A stretch of DNA of 64,000 bases. Origin: Bimastos eiseni. Lineage: Eukaryota; Annelida; Clitellata; Crassiclitellata; Lumbricidae. Each line of letters opens with the position of its first letter. Position 1 is the first letter of the stretch. Under the pieces are notes generated by a model. It saw nothing but the letters and a program-made list of their open reading frames with translations. It searched no databases and was not told where the DNA came from. The DNA lies in assembly GCA_959347315.1 (NCBI GenBank), contig OY365810.1:2222334-2286333 (forward strand), written 5' to 3'. Shown in pieces: positions 56,656 to 64,000 of this stretch. The position numbers and the translations under genes are program-made.

Positions 56656-57586
56656 CAGGCCCGTCGAGGGCCAAGGTGGGACCTGGTACAAGTTATATTT
56701 TTGAGTATGAATGAAAGACTGATTGACAGTATACTGTGATACAATATAGGCTCACTAGAAAATGTTGCAAAAATTACACGCACTAAACTTACATCATAGA
56801 TGATACATCACTCACTTATCTTCTTCGATTCATCATCATTTCTCACTGTCAGTCAGGCTGAATGATAATGAAAATAAATATTTTTATTATTTTTTCGTAA
56901 TTCCTAATTTAAAAAAAAGCTAACTGAAGAAGTGAAAGCCTACAAACTTCCCCAAATTGCAGTTGTTAAAACAGTTTTACTTGTTAAAATCTGCAATGGA
57001 TGAGTTCAGAGATGGAATTTTTTATCAGATTTTTGATTCTATTGTAACTGGACTTTTATAAAACGCTTTGTTGCAGTGTCAAGTCTTTGTAGCAAATTAA
57101 ATTTTTTTTAGAAGTTTACCCAAGAAGATTATGGCTGCAGGGTCATTTGTAAAAACATATATGAAAGTTACTCCGCCGACATTTGTAAGGATTTAATAGA
57201 CGAGGTTGACTCATTAAAATCATTAAATCAAGAAAATAATTGCTCAAAAATTACTCAACCTTTACAGTTGTTGAATAAACTACATGCAATTTCGCTACAG
57301 AAGCTCTTCCCCAATTTAATTGTTGCCATGAGGAATTTTTTGTCTTCCAGCTTTCGTTGCAAGTGCAGAGAGAATATTCAGTGTGTTAAAACGAGTTAAA
57401 AACTATCAACGGGCATCTATGTGTCAAAACAGAGTCAATTATAAATAATCAAAGGGCCCTTTATTTATTTAGTTTGCGGTGTGGGCCCCTTATTTATTTA
57501 GTTCTGGATAGGGGCTCCTTATTTATTTAGTTCGGGGTGGGGGCCCGGGTTATTTGTCCCTCCTTTCCTCCCTCTCAGTGGGCCTG
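56656..57586 (+). mobile_element. 931-bp internally deleted hAT element
   Basis: Begins CAGGCCCGTCGAGGG and ends with the inverse of CAGGCCCACTGAGAGGG, flanked by a perfect 8-bp duplication GTTCTTGT (56648-56655 and 57587-57594). A remnant of the transposase C-terminus is visible at about 57170-57450 (DICKDLIDEVDSLKSLN; QKLFPNLIVAMRNF; one shift; LPAFVASAERIFSVLKRVKN). Near the 3' end, CTTATTTATTTAGTTC is repeated three times. It sits just downstream of the plus-strand receptor's stop codon. Confidence 0.9.
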
Positions 57587-57597
57587 GTTCTTGTTGC

Positions 57598-57700
57598 ATA
57601 TATAAGTTTATGATGTACTTAGATCTTGTTAAACTATACTACCTAACTGCATACGCACAGTATTGCCTGCATAAATGAAAGAAAAAATCACTTGAAACTT
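57598..57700. repeat. dispersed segment repeated at 59243-59330
   Basis: ACTATACTACCTAACTGCAT and GCCTGCA-AAAT occur in the same order in both places, after the hAT element and again 1.6 kb on. Confidence 0.55.
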
Positions 57701-58378
57701 ATAAGCGCGTGATTATCTTCTTATTTAGAAGCTAATGCAAATTGGCGTACATTGTATCTCAAGCTCTTTAAATTGGAAAGTTAAAAAAAACTCTGGAACA
57801 ACTTAGACTAAGACATATGCTTAAAACAGGAATTTAGGTACGACTGAGACATGCTTTTTATATAGGAAGTTAAGAAAAATTTTGACAATGTGTGCTCTGG
57901 AGATAGAAAGTTAGGTTAAGACAACTTGACTAAATGTCGTCTGAGTTCTTATGAACTTTGCAAAGATGGTGATATCAATCAAAGTAGTATTTTGTGTATG
58001 CAATTAGATGTACTACATGACTTTGTAATCCAGTTGGTACTTGGTAGATCTGCAGCATCTAGGCTATGCCGTCTTATATCATTCGTTTTTTGAATAGCAC
58101 AAGCAAACATGTACTTTAAAATACGCTCTAATCTAATTACTGTGATTGCTACCTCAACACTGCTTGCATTCTGGTAGTACGAGTACCACGCCTGGCTAAA
58201 GGAGGAGGAGGAGGAGGAGGAGGAGAAGGACGCTTATGACCTTTGTTATCACACAGTGTTGTCACACTGACACTAATTTTGTATTGAAGTTCATGTTACG
58301 ATCGCTATAACTTATAAGTTACTAAGATACTATTTGTTGTTTTAAACGAATTGGATGTTGTTTAATTCAAGCCTCTTT

Positions 58379-58803
58379 GGGGCCATCCATATATTACGTT
58401 AAAAAAAATCGGATTTGTGGACCTCCTCTCCCTGTTGCACCGCGTACATTTCGTGGACCCCTCTCCCCATGTGGACGTGCATTTGAGCTCTACCCCCATT
58501 GCAAAGGTTAAATAGCTAAAGGCACCTACATTTAACAGCTTAATTTTTTAAACTGCTATGATGAAATATGACGCCAACAACACTTGCATTTTAACAAGTT
58601 TTAATGCTAAATAAACTTATCAAGCAGGAATATAGTCTGTGACTGAGTTTGCAGTTCTGATTCTAACATTCTGCAATGTGGACGTGAATAATTAGACAAT
58701 TACATATTTTCGGAACCTCCTCCACCGCCATACGCACCTGTACGCCAATCGTCGAAATTCGAAACCCCTCCTCTTGCTGCGTACGCAATATGTGGATGGT
58801 CCC
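58379..58803. mobile_element. 425-bp MITE (GGGGCCATCCATATATTACGT ends)
   Basis: Left end GGGGCCATCCATATATTACG, right end inverted GGGACCATCCACATATTGCG. No coding content. It is related in its ends to the 24.8-kb element but a separate family. Confidence 0.75.
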
Positions 58804-59820
58804 TTTAAGATACGCCATCAGTTTCACTAGCACTGAGTTTTGACACGATTTCAGTTTCATTCCAGATAAGTTGGGAATATCAGAAGCTCGTTGCTCTGTA
58901 AAATAGTAGCAGGAGGAGGTGACGAAGGGTGATAATGCTGCTGATGTTACTGTTGCTGATGCTTATGGGGATGATTATTTATCGGAGATGGATAATATTC
59001 GAATGGTGAAGTGAGTGGAGGAGTGCAATTGACCAATGGCACCAATGAAATATGGAAAGGAAGAGAAGAATTAATGGACTAAATTTTATGCGTAAACAAT
59101 GAAATGCTGTAAGTAGAATATTTTCTTCATTTTATATGGCAGACTGTTTGCACGAGCTTCAAACCTACAGTTTCGTTAATGTCGCTGTTGATGTCAAATA
59201 AAACGCTGAGATAATAATAGATTTTACTTTTTTGTAATTTTATAAGCTACATCTTGTTGAACTATACTACCTAACTGCATACGAACAGCAATGCCTGCAC
59301 AAATCACTAGAAACAAATCACAGACTTGTTAAACGTTTTATGATGCTACTGCAGTTGTTCTATTCTGTGGGTCAATTTAGATAAAGCACAAAGCTATTGA
59401 GCTCTGAGAGACGCATTTAAACAACTGCTTAGGTAGCAAGTGGGATTGGTTGCACCATACATTATGAACTATAGGTTGTGGTTTTCAAACATTACATGTA
59501 TTTTCCAAATTGCAGAAACAGAACATAGCTAACCTGTATACGCTTGCACCATTTGCTGTATCGTCATTCTGTAATTTTATTGGTTCTAATATGCAGCGTG
59601 CTTTGAAAAATGTTCAAGTCAGCAACTTGATTTGATTTGATAAAATCCTAAGTATCATGCCTACTGATATCGTACATAGGCGTCTCTACTTAGTGGGAGC
59701 AATGGTAGTGGTGCCACCAGGGCCTTTCCTCTGACCTTCTTCTGTTGACAATCTGGATCACTTGAATTGCAATTTGAATTGTTAATCGGCTGCATAATAA
59801 ATCGCTGATTGATTGATTTA

Positions 59821-60087
59821 CAGTCATGGTTTGCAAAAGTTTGCAAACACCCAATTTCAGGTATATTTTCCTAAGTTTTCATGGTTTCTGGGATTTTTCT
59901 GAGCTATTTTCTTAGTTACTGTGCTGCTTCTGCTATCAGCATCATTTCACCAGTTAGCATCTATACTAAATTGTTGAAAAATATAATTAAATTTAATACT
60001 AAATAGTTCATTAAAAAACCCAGAAAACATCAAAGTGGTGGAAAATATGCTTGAAATTGTGTGTTCGCAAACTTTTGGCCATGACTG
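59821..60087. mobile_element. 267-bp Tc1/mariner-type MITE
   Basis: Ends CAGTCATGG...AAAGTTTGC...AACAC on both sides in inverse orientation, flanked by TA (59819-59820 and 60088-60089). CAGTCATGGCCAAAAGTTT-type termini are classic for Tc1-like elements. No transposase is present. Confidence 0.85.
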
Positions 60088-60970
60088 TATATGTAGCGCT
60101 TTGCCTTTGTTTTAAATGTCTCTGAATATGAGACGATCTGGTTAAACAGTCTACATTTAAAATGCCTGATGGTCCTACTGCTTAATTTCTCATAATATGA
60201 ACGTAGCAGACAATAATGCCAAATTTACATAGGCCCTAGATCCAATTTCTTCTTTATATGGATGATCCCGGTTTCAGATTTGCAAGAGTGCAGTATCGTT
60301 TTCATTCTTAACAATAGAATCAATGATATAACCGAGCACAAAAATAGCCTACAAATCCACTAGTCGGGGCCCACGTATAGAATTTAACCCATCCATTCTT
60401 CTCGTCCTTTTCTTGTTTCATTGGTCTCATGGCCGTCATTATAACTTTGCGTTGCTCTGCTACGCAAAGGGGTGGTGAATAGACTAATAGCAACCTTCAC
60501 TATATATGGCAACAAATTTTGCACAAATGAGAGGTGGATGGGAATGGAAGAAGTTGAGAGGTGGATCAGGCGTCCGTTGGCTCCATTCTACCATACAGTA
60601 CCTATCAATTGGTTCATCTCATCAATAGAGCAATCGGCATCAGTGTAAGATTGCGTTATCAATCCGATTACGGTGAACACTAAGAGGAGTCAGCTGTGTG
60701 GTAATCGTGGGGAGAGAAGACACAAATTATATCGAAGCCAATGACTTAATTCTGTTCCATTTCGTCTATTGGTGTCGTCATGTCTCAAAACTAACATTTC
60801 GAAAATGCCAACCTCCATGTAATAGGTTTCAATGAAGGAAGTTATACTTTAGAAGGAACAAAATGAAATGAACACTGATTTTCATCTTAAAGGGATTTCT
60901 TAAACAGCAGGCTTGCTGCTCGACAAAGACATTCCAGATTAAAATACATTTCCATCAGATTCGTATTTTT

Positions 60971-61849
60971 TTAATTATAACATGATGTTTTAACAATTGA
61001 CAAGTAACACTCTGAATAAACTTCGTCAACTGCAATTAGGTAACTGTCATGTTTACTTTGAATAAGTCCAATATTAATCCTTATGGCTGAACCCCTCACA
61101 TGCCAATGCCAAAAGGAGTCAATTGTACTCGAGAAAGTGTACGTTATTTGATCGATAATCTGCGTGTCAGTTGTAGATGCATTACTAGAAACTAGACTAA
61201 AACCATATGCTGTGCATGAACAGCAGAAAGGTTCCTCCGGATAAGGGAGACTTACAATGAAAAAATTATTATTTATAATTTTCAGTAAAACAGCATTATT
61301 TTCACTTAGGATGTTCAAATGGTCTGACCCAGCACTCATGTTATTCAACAGTACAACTCTACGAACGAAAACGCTGTTGGATCCATAGATATCCACTTCA
61401 AGCGATGTTTTGTTTTGTCGAAGTACAACCACCTGACCTTCTGTGGAAACTGTTACATCAATAGCGCCGATTACATCTGATACCCATTTCGTCAATTTAT
61501 GATCTTCGATCGTAAACTTCCAGATGACCGATTCAAGATAACCAAATATGTAGAGACAGTTTAATGCGACATTACCACCCAGTGTAATAGGTCCAAGCAC
61601 ATCTTCAAGTGATGTCAGCATAAGCAGATCAAACGGAGGCGTGTCCTCGTAGACTCGAATTGATTTTAAAAAATGACATAAAACGTAAATGTGGGGCTGC
61701 AGTCGTTTTACACCAAAGACGAAGCAAAGCGCATGTTGAAAGGTCTTCAAAAACTTTATGTAGACTACAATAAGGTAGAAATCATGAATTAAAATTTTAT
61801 AAAGACTAACGAGGAAAGACATGTTTTGAAAAACGACATCGTTTAGCAT
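60971..61849 (-). CDS. probable beta-propeller (NHL-like) protein fragment
   Basis: An open frame of 292 codons to TAA. From about residue 80 it shows periodic blocks typical of propeller blades: LGGNVALNCLYIFGYLESVI with WKFTIEDHKLTKWV, IDVTVSTEGQVVVLRQNKTS with VDIYG, and VFVRRVVLLNNM. The end is YLIAVDEVYSECYLSIVKTS. The first 70-80 residues are hydrophobic and low in structure and may be intron or untranslated sequence read through. The start is thus uncertain; an upstream exon with a RING/B-box or other domain is possible. I infer the fold from the pattern only and do not recognise the exact family. Confidence 0.4.
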   Translation of the reverse strand: MLNDVVFQNMSFLVSLYKILIHDFYLIVVYIKFLKTFQHALCFVFGVKRLQPHIYVLCHFLKSIRVYEDTPPFDLLMLTSLEDVLGPITLGGNVALNCLYIFGYLESVIWKFTIEDHKLTKWVSDVIGAIDVTVSTEGQVVVLRQNKTSLEVDIYGSNSVFVRRVVLLNNMSAGSDHLNILSENNAVLLKIINNNFFIVSLPYPEEPFCCSCTAYGFSLVSSNASTTDTQIIDQITYTFSSTIDSFWHWHVRGSAIRINIGLIQSKHDSYLIAVDEVYSECYLSIVKTSCYN

Positions 61850-62073
61850 TCAACAACAAATACGATGTAGTAAATTATTGACAGTTAATCAACGTTTTAA
61901 GTTGTGAAGCAGCTGTAGAGCTTCAAAATCCCAGGAAATGATATACCCGCGGCATTAGACCTACATAGTAGGCCTACTTAGTATTTAGTATAATATATTC
62001 AGCTTTACTATTATTCTTAACAACAGCGCCTGAGATATTGAGACTGATTTTAGCACAGAGTAGGTCTAAGGTA

Positions 62074-62827
62074 GGGGAGAATGTCCTGCATTGGGTCATG
62101 TCCTGCATTGGGTCAGTGGCGGTATCAAGGCCTAGTCTATCATTGTACGTACTTAATGTCGCGAAGAAGATTATCATGTCTTAGGCAGACAAGAAGATAG
62201 CGTCTACAGATAAACGGCAAATCTACTTTTTTAGGTAAGAAAAGTAAATGTTGATTGTTTAATGTCAGTCAGCGCACAAGACGCTTTGCGATAATTTAGC
62301 CTACAATTTCTGTAAACTACTTTAGGACAGTATATTGCGAAGCGTGTGAAGAAGTTTGGAGGCCATATACAGCATAGTTGTGCTACTATCAAAAACGTTA
62401 GTCACTGACCATTGATGGCCTGCATTGGGACAACATTCATGGCCTGCATTGGGACAATTTTTACCAGTAAGGAAAATATTAAATTTTTGGAGTTTACACT
62501 TGGAACAATTTTTGTGTATAACCATATTCGATCCATAAACGTTACTGTTTCTGATAATTATAAGAAAATGCAAGTACTACAACTAACAATAATTGTGTTC
62601 ATTAATATGTACAAGTGACCCAATGCTCCCCATGATGATCTGCATTGGGACACTTTTTTTACCAGCAAGGAAAACACTAATATTTTTGAGTTTACTCTTG
62701 GAACAATATTGTTGTTTAACCGTATTCGTTGCTGTTTCCGATAATTAAAACATAATACAAGTGCTACAACCAACACCAATTCTGTGCTTAAAATGTAAAA
62801 ATTGACCCAATTCAGGACATTCTCCCC
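62074..62827. mobile_element. 754-bp TIR element with internal tandem duplication
   Basis: 25-bp terminal inverted repeats starting GGGGAGAATGTCCTG and containing ATTGGGTCA match at 24 of 25 positions (62074-62098 and 62803-62827). Inside, a unit of about 190 bp is duplicated (about 62440-62620 and 62635-62800; both include GCATTGGGACA and GGAAAA-ATT-TTGGAGTTTAC-like sequence). No coding content. Confidence 0.85.
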
Positions 62828-62879
62828 GACTTAAGACTGATTGTGGAACCCAGAAGACGTTTTATTGATCCCGATTGCA

Positions 62880-63330
62880 TTCAAGCAACACTCTTTTACA
62901 TCACTCCAGCTTCTACTTCAATAGACTTCTCTTCATCGATAATTGCTCCATTCAAGAAGAATTTTTTCGTCAATCCAACCTCTATTTAAACAAGGAATAT
63001 CATTCATCAATCCAACGTCTACTTCATTAAGCGTTCTTTGTTTATCTTTTCTTCAGTACAACCAACATGGCGGCATTCTTTTACATCATAGGCAAGAATA
63101 GTTTTCAGCAAAATAACTTCCATTTAGGCAATAATATCAATTCAATATCAATGTCAACTCAGCTTCTACTTAAGCACGGTTCCTTCCTTTAAAATAGTTT
63201 CTATTAAAGAAAGAATTCATCCATCTTCATTATGAGCAAAAATCAAATTGGTCGATCTCGCTTCGTTTCCTTTTAAACAGAATTCTTTTTCATTACTCCA
63301 GTTTCGATTTAGTCATCAATCTGCCTTAAT
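62880..63330. repeat. degenerate CCAACxTCTATTTAA repeat array
   Basis: Ten or so loosely conserved units of 40-50 bp, each with a pattern like TCAATCCAACCTCTATTTAA followed by AAGAATTCTTTT. Same unit type as 8946-9330. Confidence 0.5.
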
Positions 63331-63634
63331 TGTTGACAAGCAATATCTCTTTGGATAATGTAGCCTATTGTGATTAAGAAAAAAGATACTGATGAGCACA
63401 AATATCCCACGAATGAAGAGTATTCAATATGATAAATCTTCTCCACAAAAATCAGTTTTATTCAGTATTACTCATATTACAGAACTCGAAAAAGTTTATT
63501 CACTTTGACTGCAGTATTTTGTATGCTTTCTCAAAAGTCCAGCATAATCTGAACCAAAAGCACATCCATATTAATGAACTCTTAGCAACTCTGATTTTGG
63601 CTTTGATGCACATAGAAAACTTATACATTAGTGG

Positions 63635-63841
63635 TCATATGTAATAAGAATTCCAACCGGCCATGTCATCTGAATGCTGGGGATTTGTCACCTCAATCAA
63701 CGCATTTCGATCGGACATGTCTTTCGAATCCAGCTCATTGTCTGAATCCAGCTCATTGTTTGGATCCAGCTCATTATCTGATTTTGACGCCAATGCAACG
63801 CCCATGAGGCAAACTACGATCAACTGAAGTGTAGTTAACAT
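63635..63841 (-). CDS. small secreted peptide with acidic NELD repeats
   Basis: 68 residues from ATG at 63841 to TGA. It has a strong signal peptide (MLTTLQLIVVCLMGVALA), then three tandem 6-residue units of the DNELDP/NNELDS type encoded by an 18-bp repeat (GAATCCAGCTCATT units at 63726-63780), then a C-terminal ALIEVTNPQHSDDMAGWNSY. It could be a secreted peptide or peptide-hormone precursor; no dibasic cleavage site is seen. It may also be exon 1 of a longer gene if spliced near GAG|GTGAC. No homologue recognised. Confidence 0.5.
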   Translation of the reverse strand: MLTTLQLIVVCLMGVALASKSDNELDPNNELDSDNELDSKDMSDRNALIEVTNPQHSDDMAGWNSYYI

Positions 63842-64000
63842 CTTCCTTCAAAACCTTTTACAGAGTAAGAAAATAGTAGTTCTGATGGTATAAATCTGTC
63901 GCTAGATTCAAATAGAGACTCGTCCATTGACAGTCCTCCAATCATCACAACAAAGAGATCCATTTTATTACAACGATTGATAAATTGCCAAAGGGGCTGG

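Overview
This window is eukaryotic, animal-type DNA: AT-rich, with long introns, GT-AG splice sites, abundant microsatellites and many transposon families. Immunoglobulin (Ig) receptor exons, I-group LINEs, hAT elements and a strongly over-used octamer TAGGCCTA suggest a marine invertebrate deuterostome, most likely an echinoderm. That placement is inference; I did not identify the species. No tRNA, rRNA or other functional RNA gene was found.

The host content looks like part of a cluster of Ig-superfamily cell-surface receptors. (1) At 939-2237 (+) a long coding exon looks like a receptor cytoplasmic tail with 56-residue tandem repeats and tyrosine motifs. (2) At 11565-5469 (-) I could assemble an intact five-exon gene from splice sites: signal peptide, V-like Ig, two further Ig domains, then a transmembrane segment with a short tail; every junction is phase 1. 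(3) At 45019-56572 (+) I could assemble an eight-exon gene: signal peptide, V-like Ig, second Ig, transmembrane exon, and four small tail exons carrying TYAEI and IYHTL. Every junction is again phase 1, but both Ig exons carry frameshifts. (4) At 22365-22018 (-) a short ORF ends in YNEI and YGLI and may be another tail. One gene with a short tail and one with a long tyrosine-bearing tail, in opposite orientation, resemble paired activating/inhibitory receptor sets in vertebrates.

Between the receptor genes, about 10.5-27.4 kb and 28.66-38.5 kb are two ancient, colinear direct copies of one segment. The left end of the copy lies in intron 1 of the minus-strand receptor, and the second copy has lost the signal-peptide exon. 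Most mobile elements entered later: a 3.4 kb hAT element (11680-15072), a nearly complete I-group LINE (15440-21680, 14-bp target-site duplication), an 881-bp TIR element (24817-25697), and a second, 5'-truncated LINE (35365-37215, 12-bp duplication). A 112-bp block holding TGACGTCA differs at only one base between the copies, although the flanks have diverged widely.

The right end (56.6-64 kb) holds a hAT remnant, several MITEs, a probable beta-propeller ORF (60971-61849, -) and a small secreted acidic-repeat peptide ORF (63635-63841, -). A 200-base run of N at 47018-47217 marks an assembly gap, so some frameshifts may be assembly error.
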